Source of the DNA: AP-15 sp963703855 | GTDB taxonomy: Bacteria; Pseudomonadota; Alphaproteobacteria; ATCC43930; CGMCC-115725 | Assembly: GCA_963703855.1 (NCBI GenBank) | Contig: CAVPFW010000026.1 | Coordinates: forward strand, 215,336 to 279,335 | DNA: 64,000 nt | Direction: 5' to 3' | Shown: positions 51,048-61,384 of the stretch, in pieces | How the letters are laid out: each line of letters starts with the position of its first letter | Position numbering within the stretch: the stretch's first letter is position 1 | Notes under the pieces: model-generated | What the model saw: only the letters and a program-made list of their open reading frames with translations | Database searches by the model: none | Told to the model about the DNA's origin: nothing | Translations under genes and position numbers: made by a program

Positions 51048-51347
51048 CGCCGCCTTTCCGCTGCGCTATGCGCAGGTTAGTTGCACAGGCTGTGCGATGT
51101 CAAAGGGTCATATTTCACATGAGTAGTTCGCTGATGATCCGGTTGGCCCGCGGACCGCTGATTTGGCCGGCGCACGGCGAGGGTAAAAATGCCGGATTTG
51201 CATCGTACCATCGCGCTGTCGGAGCAGCCGAGAGCGGCTGCCTATGCCGCAGAGGAGATGTTCGTTTGCTGCAGATTTCGCTGCGGAATCAGCCAGCACC
51301 GGGCGAACGTGTCCCGACGAGCGTGCCGTACCGCGTAGAGTGATCCG
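51048..51347. other. divergent intergenic region (ATP-grasp / amidase)
   Basis: 300 nt with promoters expected for both sides. No operator or gene is evident. Confidence 0.35.
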
Positions 51348-52769
51348 ATGTCTCTTTCCTCTTCCGATGCTGCCGGCGGCTCGTTCGAGATCGCCTCGTT
51401 GCGTCGCGCCTTTCTCGACGGCGCGGCGACCGCGGGCGGGCTGCTCGACCGGGTGGTGGCACGCATCGCCGGATGCGATGATCCGGCGTTGTGGATCTCG
51501 CGGGTCGGCGAGGCCGCGGTCCGGGAGCGGGCCCGCGCGCTCGACGCCGCGGCGGCGGCCGATCCGGGTCTGATCGCGGGCCTGCCGCTGTTCGGGGTTC
51601 CGTTCGCGGTCAAGGACAATATCGACGTCGCCGGGATGCCGACGACCGCCGGCTGCCCCGCCTTCGCCTACACCCCGGCGCAATCGGCCGCGGTCGTGGA
51701 TCGGCTGCTCGATGCCGGCGCGGTGCTGGTCGGCAAGACCAACCTCGACCAGTTCGCCACCGGCCTGGTCGGCACCCGCTCGCCCTATGGGGTGCCGCGC
51801 AACCCGTTCGACGCGCGTTTCATCCCGGGCGGGTCGAGCTCGGGCTCGGCCGTGGCGGTGGCGGCCGGCCTCGTCGGCTTTGCGCTCGGCACCGATACCG
51901 CGGGGTCGGGCCGAGTCCCCGCCGCCTGCAACAACATCGTCGGGCTGAAGCCCACTCGCGGCCTGCTCAGCACCCGCGGCGTCGTGCCCGCCTGCCGCTC
52001 GCTCGACTGCGTCTCGGTGTTCGCGCTGACCGCCGCCGATGCCGCCGCCGTGCTCGAGGTCGCGGCCGGCTTCGACCCGGAGGACCCGTTGAGCCGGACG
52101 CCGGGCATTTCGGGCATTTCGGGCGCGCCCGGCTGCGGACCGCGCTTTCGATTTGGCGTGCCGCCGCCGCGCGATCTCGAATTCTTTGGCGACGCGGAGG
52201 CGGAGGCGCTCTTCGGCGCAGTCATTCCGGTCCTCGAAGAAGCCGGGGGAACTCGAGTGGAGATCAGCTTTGCGCCGTTCCGCGAGGCCGGCCGGCTGCT
52301 CTATGACGGCCCTTGGGTGGCCGAGCGCCTGCATGCGACGCAAAAGCTGCTCGACGACAATCCCGCAGCGCTGCTGCCGGTCACGCGCGCGATCATCGAG
52401 CGGGGCCGCGGCTATAGCGCGCTCGACGGCTTTCGTGCGCAATACGAGCTGGCGGCATTGCGCCGGGCCGCCGACGGCGTGTTGGCCGCGGTCGATTGCC
52501 TGCTGCTGCCGACCGCGGGCACGATCTATCAGATCGCCGCAGTCGCGGCCGAGCCGCTGCGGCTCAATGCCAACCTCGGCCTTTACACGAATTTCGCAAA
52601 CTTGCTCGATCTGTCGGCGGTGGCGCTCCCCGCCGGATTTCGCGCCGACGGGCTGCCGTTCGGGATCTCGCTGCTGATGCCGGCCTTTGCCGAGCGCGCG
52701 CTGCTCGATCTTGCGGCACGGCTGCAGAAACTGACCCGTCTGCCGCTCGGTGCGACCGGTGCTGCGTGA
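51348..52769 (+). CDS. amidase, allophanate hydrolase-like (AtzF amidase domain)
   Basis: A 473-residue amidase-signature enzyme. The Ser-cisSer-Lys triad is readable: Lys89 in FAVKDNID, GGSSSGSAVAVA (about 161-172) and the nucleophile Ser187 in LGTDTAGSGRVPAA. YGVPRNPFDARFIPGG and VGLKPTRGLLSTRGVVPACR match AtzF, which splits allophanate to CO2 and ammonia. The separate C-terminal domain of full-length AtzF (~600 aa) is missing, and no urea carboxylase or biuret hydrolase is adjacent, so it could serve a different amide. Confidence 0.85.
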   Translation: MSLSSSDAAGGSFEIASLRRAFLDGAATAGGLLDRVVARIAGCDDPALWISRVGEAAVRERARALDAAAAADPGLIAGLPLFGVPFAVKDNIDVAGMPTTAGCPAFAYTPAQSAAVVDRLLDAGAVLVGKTNLDQFATGLVGTRSPYGVPRNPFDARFIPGGSSSGSAVAVAAGLVGFALGTDTAGSGRVPAACNNIVGLKPTRGLLSTRGVVPACRSLDCVSVFALTAADAAAVLEVAAGFDPEDPLSRTPGISGISGAPGCGPRFRFGVPPPRDLEFFGDAEAEALFGAVIPVLEEAGGTRVEISFAPFREAGRLLYDGPWVAERLHATQKLLDDNPAALLPVTRAIIERGRGYSALDGFRAQYELAALRRAADGVLAAVDCLLLPTAGTIYQIAAVAAEPLRLNANLGLYTNFANLLDLSAVALPAGFRADGLPFGISLLMPAFAERALLDLAARLQKLTRLPLGATGAA

Positions 52770-52904
52770 ATTCCGACCTCTTTGCCCGTTTTGTGTGCGC
52801 CGCATCCTTGGCTATATTAGCCATTTGTTCGGACGCCGAGATTTTCCTATTGCAGTGCAGCAAAACCAGTGGATAATCGGACCCGAGAGGTGGAGAGGTC
52901 CGAC

Positions 52905-53324
52905 ATGACCGACACGTTGTTCACTCACCAGAAAGCGAATGCCCCCGAAGCCGGGTATGCCGAGGAGGGTCTGCGCGCGTTCTTTACCTACCGCGACATG
53001 GGGATCATCGAGGCGACCCGCGGCAGATTGCGGGTCCAGCTGGTCCGCGCCGCGCGCAAGGCCGCGGAGGCCAAGGGCGGCACCGGCTTTCACATGCATA
53101 CCGCCGATGTGCATGTCGTCTACATGGTCCGCGGCTGGGCCAAGTTCGACTATGACGGGGTCGACACCCTGGTCGAGGCCGGCGATTGCGTGCACCAGCG
53201 CCCGGGCATCGTCCACAACCTCTACGACTGGTCGGACGACATGGAGTTTATGGAGATCATCGCCCCGGCCGATTTCGCGACCACCGAAATCACCAAGCCG
53301 GCGGTCGTCGCGGCGCGTCAGTAA
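52905..53324 (+). CDS. cupin-domain protein
   Basis: A 139-residue single-domain cupin: GTGFHMHTADVHVVYMVRGW carries the first metal motif (His-x-His-Thr), and VEAGDCVHQRPGIVHNLYDW the second. Many such proteins are small isomerases, dioxygenases or binding proteins. A strong GGAGAGG ribosome site 6 nt upstream fixes ATG 52905. It follows the amidase by 135 nt in the same direction. Confidence 0.82.
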   Translation: MTDTLFTHQKANAPEAGYAEEGLRAFFTYRDMGIIEATRGRLRVQLVRAARKAAEAKGGTGFHMHTADVHVVYMVRGWAKFDYDGVDTLVEAGDCVHQRPGIVHNLYDWSDDMEFMEIIAPADFATTEITKPAVVAARQ

Positions 53325-53783
53325 AGCGATTCTGGCAGATCCCACCCGCTTCTCGCGGCACCCCGGCGCGGGCCGGCGCCGCCGGCCGGGATGGACCCGG
53401 CCGGAGCCCGTCCCGGCACCTGTGCGATGCCGGGTTTCTTTGCCCCGCCCCGCCTGGCGTCCTGCGACAGACTGAATTTAAGATCGCGGCCTGCTGCACT
53501 TGCCGTGATCCGGGCCGCAGCGCCGCCGACCATCTCGCCGCGCAGAAGCGCGGCGGCTTGCCGGCCTACCTTCCCGCGCTCACCGCAGCCTATCGGATTG
53601 GCAGCCCCGTCGTCGAAGAGATCGTCGCGCATTGGGACAAATATGCCGGCACGATGCCGACCAAACCATGATGCTCGTGCAAGCCGCCCGAAGGGGGCGG
53701 CCCCAGTCATTGCCAACCCCCGCCTTGCGTATCAATTTGGGATAGTATCTTCTTTGTATAAACATATTCTGCTGGAGGGTGCG
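53325..53783. other. GC-rich intergenic stretch with coding-like remnant
   Basis: 459 nt without a clear gene. A frame ending at 53671 reads PAYLPALTAAYRIGSPVVEE and IVAHWDKYAGTMPTKP, which looks like the tail of a lost protein. Its family is not recognisable. A run of short GC hairpins spans 53350-53420. Confidence 0.35.
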
Positions 53784-54028
53784 GTGATCGTGCAAATCGC
53801 GAAATGGGGCAACAGCCTCGCGGTGCGGATACCGGCGGGCCACGCCAAGGAGATCGGGCTGGCCGAGAATGTCAAGCCGAGCTTCTCGTGCGGGACGGCA
53901 AGCTCGTCCTATCCCCGCTGGAAGCAAATCCGAGCTTTGATCTCGACGATTTGATCGCGGCGATCACCGACGACAACCGCCATGAGGAGATCGGCGAGGG
54001 GCCGGCGACGGGGCATGAATTCCGTTGA
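53784..54028 (+). pseudogene. AbrB/MazE-like antitoxin, one-base deletion
   Basis: From GTG 53784 frame one reads MIVQIAKWGNSLAVRIPAGH, then AKEIGLAENVK; after a missing base at about 53876 frame two continues AELLVRDGKLVLSPLEANPS and FDLDDLIAAITDDNR. Inserting one G after 'gtcaag' restores an ~82-residue AbrB-fold antitoxin. The downstream MazF-type toxin is absent; the frame runs directly into a truncated efflux adaptor. The remainder is a broken module. Confidence 0.75.
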
Positions 54029-54469
54029 TTTCCGAGCCGTATTGCCCGGAAGCGGGCGATCCGCTCGCTGAGCGAGATCTGGGTCGACGCGAATTTCAAA
54101 GAGACGGAACTGCGCGATCTGCGCATCCGCCAACCCGTCGATCTGTACATCGACATGTACGGCGGTAGACACGTCTTCAAAGGTCGGGTCTCCGGCTTTA
54201 CGATGGGAACGGGTTCGACGCTCGCCTTGCTGCCGGCGGAAAATGCGACGGGTAATTTCATCAAGGTCGCGCAACGGTTGCCGGTCCGGATTGACCTCGA
54301 AAACTACGACCCGGACAAGAACCCGCTGTTCATCGGCACGTCGGTCGTCCCCTACGTCTACATCAACAAGTTGCCGACCGGGCCCGACGCCGGAAAGTTT
54401 TTACAAACGCATGCGCCTGACGCGCAAACCGGCGGTTCGACCGGGAATCCGCCGGGCGCAAACAAGTGA
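54029..54469 (+). pseudogene. 5'-truncated EmrA/HlyD-type efflux adaptor
   Basis: Only the last ~130 residues of the adaptor are present: EIWVDANFKETELRDLRIRQ (the hallmark EmrA segment), PVDLYIDMYGGRHVFKGRVS, GFTMGTGSTLALLPAENATG and NFIKVAQRLPVRIDLENYD. There is no start codon in frame after the mazE stop. The stop overlaps the next gene by 4 nt (GTGA), as in intact emrAB operons. Confidence 0.8.
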
Positions 54470-56046
54470 CTGTCGCGGCGCTTTCACCCGCAGGTTCTCG
54501 TGCTGCGGTGAACCCGTGGCTGGTGGCCGCCATAGTGGTGGTGCCGACATTCATGGAGGTAATCGACATCACGATCGCGCTGGTCGCGTTGCGCTATATC
54601 GCGGGCGGACTGTCGGCGACGGCCGATGACGGCGAGTGGGTTATCACCAGTTACCTCGCCGCCAATGCCGTCATCCTGCCGATTAGTGGTTGGCTGAGCG
54701 CATCTCGGTCGCCGCAACTACTTTCTGGCGTCGATCGCGATATTCACCCTGGAGCTCGCTGCTGTGCGGAATGGCTGGGAGTTCCGGTCAGCTCATCCTG
54801 TTCCGTGTGGTACAGGGCCTGGCGGGCGGCGGTCTACAGCCAAGCAGCCAGGGCGTATTGCTTGATGCCTTTCCGCGGGAAAAGCAGGGCGTCGCGATGA
54901 CGGTGTTTGGCTTCGCTGCCTTGTTTGCGCCGATCGTCGGCCCAACCATGGGCGGCTGGATAACGGACTCCGACTGAGTGGCGCTGGGTCTTTTTGATCA
55001 ACGTGCCGGTCGATCTCCTGGCGCTCGCCGGATGTTATGCCCTGCTTCGCGACCCAGACTATCTCGTCGCCCAGCGTGCAGAGTTGCGGAAGCAGCCCTT
55101 CCGCTTTGATTTTATCGGTTTTTCGCTGCTGGCCATCGTTATGGTCTGCTGGGAAGTGATGCTCAGTAAAGGCCAGGAGTGGGACTGGCTGGGCGATCCG
55201 TTCTGGCGCGTTCAGACGCTGGCCATTTTGTGTGCGGTAGGTTTGGTCGGGCTCGTCTTTTGGGAGTTGCGTCACCGCAACCTTGTGGTCGATTTCCGAC
55301 CCCTGGGCGAACGCAACTTCGCGGCCTGCTGCGTGATCATCTTTTGCGCTTATCTTGCGCTCTTCGCGGCCACTAAGTCGTTGCTCGGTCTGCTGTAATC
55401 CCTGTTTGGTTACGATGCGCTGAGCACCGGACTGGTCATGTCGCCGAGTGGCATCTTTGCGGTCATAGCGATGCCTATTGTCGGGCGCCTGATCGGCTTG
55501 AGAATGGATACTCGCTGGCTGATCGGCGCGGGCCTGCTGATCATGGCCGCGGGAAATTATTGGATGTCCCAACTGAACCTGGACATCAGCCCGGGCCAGG
55601 CCGTCTGGCCTCGCGTGCTCGTGGTCGCGGGACTGGCGATGTGTTTTGCTCCCGCGAATGTCGCCGCCTATCTCTATACGCCAATGGCGTTGCGTGGTGC
55701 TGCTGTCGGCTTATTGAGCCTGCTGCGCAACGAGGGAGGCAGCGTCGGGGTGTCGTTGGCTCAAACCTTCCAAGAGCGGCGTGATCAATTCCACGTGTTG
55801 CGTCTTGGTGAGTATCTCGATCCCTTCAACGCAGCCGCCAATTCCTTTCTCGCGCAGGCCAAGGCGTTCTTTCTGCAACAAACCGCCGATCCGGTGGCAT
55901 CGCAGCAATTCGCCTGGCAGCAACTCGAAACCCTGCGCCAGCAGCAGGCCTCGGCCCTCGCCTATTTCGACTGCTTTTGGATGGTCGCCGTGCTGAACGT
56001 TCGCGGTCGCGTTCTTGGTATTGTTTATGAAGCGATCGGTGGCTGA
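54466..56046 (+). pseudogene. EmrB-type DHA2 MFS transporter with several frameshifts and a nonsense codon
   Basis: Pieces of a 14-helix transporter occur in three frames: VVPTFMEVIDITIALVALRY with DDGEWVITSYLAANAVILPI (54466-54690), then LGRRNYFLASIAIFT and LILFRVVQGLAGGGLQPSSQ, INVPVDLLALAGCYALLRDP, a TAA in place of a CAA at about 55396, and the C-terminal half from 55438 (MCFAPANVAAYLYTPMALRG). At least three shifts plus one stop are needed to rebuild the gene, so it is dead. It was once the partner of the adaptor just upstream. Confidence 0.85.
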
Positions 56047-56937
56047 GAAAAGCGCTCATTCTACTCTCGAGTGAGTAATTGCGTTCCCTGCAGCGCGTTT
56101 ATCACGGCCGCTTGTACTTGTCCTCGAAGAATGGGCCGGCGGCGCCGAGACGGCCGTTCTCGGGTGGCGCGATCGGCTTGCGTGTTCTGGGTGCGGGAGC
56201 CAGAAAGTGGATCTGGTCATCACCGGAACAGAGCGGCGACATATTGTGACGTTGGCTCCGGCTGCTGACGCAATGACGCATACGACCGGAAATGGGGGCT
56301 GATCCGAACGGCACTCCAAACAGGAGAGAGCTCGCCCTCTACTCGTGGGCGACGGGCGCGGGATCGGGATGATCCTCGAGCAGGCCGGCCACCCCGAAAG
56401 TGCGGACCTCGCGCCGGATTCCTATGGCGGCGATGCTGCCGCGTTCCTCGGCGCGCGCGATGTCGCGCACCAGCACGTAGGTCGGACAGGAGATCGAGAT
56501 GGGGTGACGCCATAAAACGGGCAGGATAGCACGATAAGTAGGACCAGATCGAGAACGTTGGGCGCCTCAGCTCTCGGCTGAAGTGGGCCTGGTTCCGTGT
56601 GAATATCTCAAGGGCGGTGCTTTTGCTCACCCCAATTCGGGGGGCGCTATAGAAGCGCTCGCGCATGGATGGTAGAGGCTGTCGACGCAAAGTGGGCACT
56701 CTCCCCGCTCGACAGCGACGACGGCCCATGCCTCACAACAGTCATTCCCTTCCCGATCCAGGGCGTCTCAGTTGGGCGGATGACTGCCGTTCGCAGGGGA
56801 CCATTGATCGCGATTGCGCTCGGATCGGGCTATTGCAGCCCGATTAATGCGGGTCTATCCTTTCACCAAATCCTTCCCAACTCTCGGCTGGCCAGTACCT
56901 TAGCGTGATATTTGTGCGCCCGACTTCGGAGGCGGCG
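56047..56937. other. long region with gene fragments, no intact gene
   Basis: About 890 nt. On the reverse strand 56340-56505 reads CPTYVLVRDIARAEERGSIA and AIGIRREVRTFGVAG before a stop at 56340, with coding character but no family I recognise. The reverse strand at 56102-56314 holds another short open frame. The forward frame 56669-56908 leads to 56938 without known motifs. I interpret the whole as decayed genes. Confidence 0.4.
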
Positions 56938-57954
56938 ATGGCAAAGATGCAGGCGGTGCAGGTCGCACGGGCCGGCGGCCCGCTTGAACTCGTCGAGCGC
57001 GAAATGCCCGAGCCGGCGCGGTGCGAGGTCCGCGTCCGCGTCGAGGCCTGCGGTGTGTGCCACAGCGACAGCCTCACGGTCGAAGGGCAGTGGCCCGGCC
57101 TCACCTTCCCGCGCATCCCCGGTCATGAGATCGCGGGCGTGATCGAGGCAATCGGCGCAGACGTGGTCGACTGGCGCGTCGGGCAGCGCGTCGGCGTCGG
57201 CTGGTTTGGCGGGAATTGCGGGCATTGCGAGCCGTGCCGGCGCGGCTGGCTGATCGACTGCCGCCACCTGCGCATACCCGGCATTTCGTATGACGGCGGC
57301 TACGCCGAGGCGGTGGTGGCTCCCGCTAGCGCGCTCGCTGCGATCCCCGATGAGTTAGGCGACGCCGAAGCCGCGCCGCTGCTGTGCGCCGGGGTTACGA
57401 CCTTCAATGCGCTGCGCCGCAGTGGGGCGATGCCGGGCGACGTGGTCGCGATCCTGGGGATCGGCGGGCTTGGCCATCTCGGGGTGCAATTTGCTAACAA
57501 GCTCGGCTTCCGCACCGTCGCGATCGCCCGCGGCGGCGACAAGGAGGTGCTCGCGCGCAAGCTCGGCGCGCACCACTTCATCGACAACGCGATCGAGGAC
57601 GTGGCGGCGGCACTCAACCACCTCGGCGGCGCGCGGGCCGTGCTGGCAACCGTTACCAGCGCCAAGGCGATGACGCCGGTGATCGACGGGCTCGCGGTGC
57701 GCGGCCAACTCATCGTCATCGGCGTGGACCCGGAGCCGATCGGGGTCACCCCGCTGCAACTGATCGGCGCCAGCCGCAGCATCGTCGGTCACGCCGCCGG
57801 CGCGTCGATCAACTCGCAGGACACGCTGGCTTTCAGCGCGCTGTCGGACGTACGTCCGATGATCGAGACGATGCCGCTTGCCCAGGCGCCAGAGGCCTAT
57901 GCGCGGATGATGCGGGGCGAGGCGCGCTTCCGGATGGTGTTGACGACGGCGTAG
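56938..57954 (+). CDS. zinc-dependent alcohol dehydrogenase (MDR family)
   Basis: A 338-residue medium-chain dehydrogenase. Catalytic zinc ligands are Cys in EACGVCHSDS and His in PGHEIAGV; the structural zinc cluster is NCGHCEPCRRGWLIDC. The Rossmann motif is VAILGIGGLGHLGVQFANKLG. It is the only intact metabolic gene in this decay zone. I chose ATG 56938 (MAKMQAVQVA), with a GGAGG-like site; an in-frame ATG at 56905 lacks one. NAD+ or NADP+ preference is not clear. Confidence 0.88.
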   Translation: MAKMQAVQVARAGGPLELVEREMPEPARCEVRVRVEACGVCHSDSLTVEGQWPGLTFPRIPGHEIAGVIEAIGADVVDWRVGQRVGVGWFGGNCGHCEPCRRGWLIDCRHLRIPGISYDGGYAEAVVAPASALAAIPDELGDAEAAPLLCAGVTTFNALRRSGAMPGDVVAILGIGGLGHLGVQFANKLGFRTVAIARGGDKEVLARKLGAHHFIDNAIEDVAAALNHLGGARAVLATVTSAKAMTPVIDGLAVRGQLIVIGVDPEPIGVTPLQLIGASRSIVGHAAGASINSQDTLAFSALSDVRPMIETMPLAQAPEAYARMMRGEARFRMVLTTA

Positions 57955-58270
57955 CACTCTCATGTTCGCTGTCAAGGGTTCGGGCGCGATTATTCGGTTC
58001 CGCAGCGGCGGAGGATGCCGGCACTGGGGTGCGCATAGCCGGAGACAGGACCCGAAGACGCCGGTTGAACAAGCTCTCATGCGCGGGTTGGTTACCGCAT
58101 GACCGTGGTTTCGTCTCGGGGCTGCCTCGCTCTTAAGGGACGAGCGTCGGTCCGGGGACCGGCTCATAACAGGCCAGGAGGGTTCCCCACCGTGATCCTG
58201 TCGCCGGCAGTGCGCACCAGGGAATTTGTCGTCGTCGACTTGCTTTGTGGGGCTCGTCCAGGAGGTTCGA
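57955..58270. ncRNA. non-coding region downstream of the IS110 transposase, possible bridge-RNA region
   Basis: A 316-nt gap without a gene between the alcohol dehydrogenase and the reverse-strand transposase. IS110-family elements carry a non-coding segment at one end that encodes a bridge RNA. The region contains structured-looking parts (gcgcatagccggagacagga, and ggggctgcctcgctcttaag). The element boundaries are not defined, so this is a position-based suggestion. Confidence 0.25.
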
Positions 58271-59401
58271 TCAGGCCTCGAGCGGCGGCTGGGCGATGCG
58301 CGCGATGGCCCAGATGAAACCGACCATCTCGCGGGCAATCGCGGTCGTCACCACAACCTTTGGCTTGCCCGCGGCAGCGAGGCGACGGTACCGCGCGCAC
58401 AAGCGAACCTGGCCTTTCCAGGCGATGTCGCGGATGGCCGGCGACAGCTTCTCGGTGCGGTCATGCAGCTTGCGGCTGACCCGCGCCGACATCCGGTAGG
58501 TCCAAGCGCCTTCGATCAGGACGCGCCGCGCCAGCGCATTGCCGGCCTTGGTGATGCCGCCGCGCCGGACCCTGCTCCCGGATGAATGTTCCGAAGGCAC
58601 CAGACCCAGATACGCCATCAGCTGTCGGGCATTGGCGAACCGTCGAAAGTCGCCGACCTCGGCGACGATGGTCACCGCGACCACCAGGGCGACCCCACGC
58701 ATCGCCTGCAGAGCCGTAACGACCGGCGCCATCGACCAGCTCGGCAGCAATTCTTCGATCTGCCGCGTCAGCCGGTCGCGTCGGGCTTCGGCGTCCTCGA
58801 CGGCATGGATGTAGTCCTGCAACACGATCTGCTGCGCCGGATGATCGAAGCGCACCGTGGTCAGCCAGCGGCGATAGGCCAGGGTCCAGGCCCGAACCCC
58901 TCGGTAGATCCGGTCATGGCGAAGCAGCCGGTCATGGCGAAGCAGAAAGCCTTGCAGATGCTGGCGTGCCTTGGAGAGCACCCGGCCCGCCGTCGCCCGG
59001 GCACGCACCAAGTCGCGCATCGCTTCATGGGCCGCGTCGGGTATCCAGATCGCCGTCAGCTCGCCCGCCCGATGAAGCTTGGCCAGCATCAGCGCGTCGC
59101 GGCGATCGGTCTTGACCCGATCGCCTGCTTTAACCGGGATCAGCGACGGCGCCACCACGACGCAGTCGTGCCCGCAACCGGTCAGCAGCCGGTGCAGCCC
59201 ATAACCGCAGGGTCCGGCCTCGTAGCAGAAGCTGAGCCGAGGCACGCCTTTGCTCAGCCGCGCCGCCAGCTTCGTCAAAAGCTCGGGACGGTTCTCGAAA
59301 ACCCCGACCTGGCGAACCTCGCCGCCGCGGCCACCCTCGGCAAGCGCCACGGCGACCCGCGCCTTGTGCACGTCCAACCCGACATAGCTGATATCATCCA
59401 T
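58271..59401 (-). mobile_element. IS110-family transposase gene
   Basis: A 376-residue DEDD-type transposase: Asp in MDDISYVGLDVHKARVAVAL, Glu in CYEAGPCGYGLHRLL, KTDRRDALMLAKL (Asp-Asp pair), and the C-terminal Transposase_20 block MRGVALVVAVTIVAEVGDFR, then AYLGLVPSEHSSGSRVRRGG and ITKAGNALARRVLIEGAW. I chose ATG 59401. An 18-bp direct repeat at 58910-58945 duplicates LLRHDR in frame. The coding sequence is intact, so the element may still move, provided its ends and bridge RNA exist. Confidence 0.9.
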
Positions 59402-59429
59402 CCGGCCCGTCTCCCAGGCATGAGGCTCT

Positions 59430-60044
59430 GTGCCGGCCACCGGCACAACCCTCGATATTTTGCATGTCGAGAGGCGGGCCGCCGATCACTCAGCGAACAT
59501 CGGGTCTAAGGATGACCATCTGCCGCTCGCTCGTTCGGAGCTGCCGATTGATACGGTCTCTCTCGCCCGCTATCTCATTGGCAAGGTATTGGTGCGGGAG
59601 TTGCCTGTAGGCGTCGCCAGCGGTCGTATTATTGAGACCGAGGCGTATGTCGTCGGCGACGCCGCCGGGCACGCCTACCGGGGGATGACTCGGCGTAATC
59701 GTTCGCTATTTCTCGAGCGTGGGCACGCCTATATTTATCTCGCCTACGGCAGCTCTTACATGCTGAATGTCTCGAGCGAGATACCCGGGATCGGAGCCGG
59801 CGTCCTGATCAGGGCGCTCGAGCCGCTCGAAGGCATCCCGATCATGCGGCTAGATCGCGGCATCGAGCGCTTGCGCGACTTGGCGCGAGGACCAGGAAGG
59901 CTCACCACGGCGTTGCGGGTTGATGGTTGGCTCGATGGGCTCGATCTTTGCCGAGAAGGCCCTCTACCTGTAGCGGCGCGCAATCATAAACGGTCCGACG
60001 CGCAATCAAGGGCGGTGGTCGCGTCGCGCGGGGTGGAAATTTGA
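59430..60044 (+). pseudogene. 3-methyladenine DNA glycosylase (AAG/Mpg) truncated at both ends
   Basis: The core reads SLARYLIGKVLVRELP, GRIIETEAYVVGDAAGHAYR, TRRNRSLFLERGHAYIYLAY, NVSSEIPGIGAGVLIRALEP and ARGPGRLTTALRVDG, with Glu in the TEAY catalytic motif. It is a base-excision repair enzyme. After CREGPL (about 59965) the sequence departs from the family; the conserved C-terminal block (~25 residues) is missing. The N-terminus is also unclear because the reading frame comes out of the IS110 flank. It is a broken gene between two insertion sequences. Confidence 0.75.
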
Positions 60045-61380
60045 AGGGGGCGTAATTTCCTAATTCACAACGTAAAACCGGCGGTTAGCGCCGCCGGGGG
60101 AGCTCTCGCCATGACGAAGGATATCGCGTTCGCGGACGAGGTTCCATTGCTGGGAGCGGGTTGGTTTGATCCGCTGGAGGCCGGGGTTCGCCAGCACATC
60201 CGGGGCTTCATTGAAAACATGCTGGAAGAAGAGCTTGCCGCGGCTTTGGGGCGTGGCCGGTATGACCGCAGCGCCGCGGCGGCCGGGCATCGGAACGGCC
60301 GCCGGGAGCGCCAGTTGCTCGGCAGGTTCGGGCCGATGACGGTGTCGGTTCCCCGGGCACGGGTGACCGATGGCAATGGTAGGCAAGCGGAGTGGCGCAG
60401 CAAGGCGTTTCCGGCCTACAAGCGGCTGACAGTGCAGGGCCGAGCGGCTGATCGTCGGCGCCTATCGGGCCGGCACCAGCACGCGACGGGTCCGGCGCGC
60501 CTTGGCGGCGCTGTTCGGCGGGGCAGTTGGCAAGGACACCGTCAGCAGGACCCGGCACAAGGTGCAGTCCGACTGGGAGGCTTGGCAAAAGCGCGATCTT
60601 GCCGGGGACGACATCGTCCGCCTGATCCTCGACGGCACGGTCGTCCGGGTTTGCCCGGACAGCAAGGCGACCCGCCTCTCGGTGTTGGTGGCGCCGGGTG
60701 TTCGGCGTGACGGCCAGAAGGTGCTGCTCGCCTTGCGCAACAGGGGCGGCGAAAGCGAGGCCGCCTGGCGGGCCCTCCTGGACGACTTGGTGGCCGGTGG
60801 CCCGGCAGCGCCTGAGCTGGTCGTCGTCGATGGCGCGTCAGGCTTGGAAAAGGCAATTCGCCGCCCTGTGGAACGACGCGCCGGTCCAGCGCTGCACGGT
60901 GCATAAGCACCGCAACCGGCCGGCCCACGCGCCGAAGAAGCTCTACGACGAGGTCAGCGCTGATTACGCCGACATGATCTACGCCAACACGCCCCAGGAA
61001 GTGGAGGCCAAGCGCAAGGCGTTCCTGCGCAAATGGCGCCTCCGCTGCCGCCCGGTCGCCGACAGCCTGGAAGAAGCGGGCGAGAAACTCCTCGCCTTCC
61101 TGCGCTTCCCGAGCGGCCAATGGAAATCCATCCGCACTGCCAACGCCATCGAGCGGTTGCATGAGGAGTTTGAGCGGCGCATCAAGACCCAATGCATGCT
61201 GCCCTGCGCGCAGACCGCCTGCATGCTGTTCTGGGCGTTGCTGGCCCGCGGCCAGATCACGCTGCGCAAAGTCGACGGCTGGAACACCCTTCACGTTGCC
61301 CCGGCCGAGCACTTACTTGATCCGGCTGCTCGAACCGCTAACCTGACCACCGGAGATGACCGCCATCGGCAATTTCCACC
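60032..61380 (+). mobile_element. IS256-family insertion sequence with 10-bp terminal repeats
   Basis: GGTGGAAATT at 60032-60041 is mirrored by AATTTCCACC at 61371-61380, giving a ~1.35-kb element of normal IS256 size around the Mutator-type transposase. I see no clear 8-bp target duplication: the left flank ends gcgcgg and the right flank begins aagttc. The right end abuts the broken purD-like gene. Confidence 0.75.
60111..61349 (+). pseudogene. IS256-family (Mutator) transposase, two frameshifts
   Basis: Frame one: FDPLEAGVRQHIRGFIENML, GHRNGRRERQLLGRFGPMTV. After a shift near 60435: AERLIVGAYRAGTSTRRVRR, ALAALFGGAVGKDTVSR, then LILDGTVVRVCPDSKATRLS (catalytic Asp). After a second shift near 60850: FAALWNDAPVQRCTVHKHRN and SIRTANAIERLHEEFERRIK (with the Glu). 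Each part is well conserved, but the protein cannot be made without two corrections. If they are sequencing errors the transposase is active. Confidence 0.85.
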
Positions 61381-61384
61381 AAGT

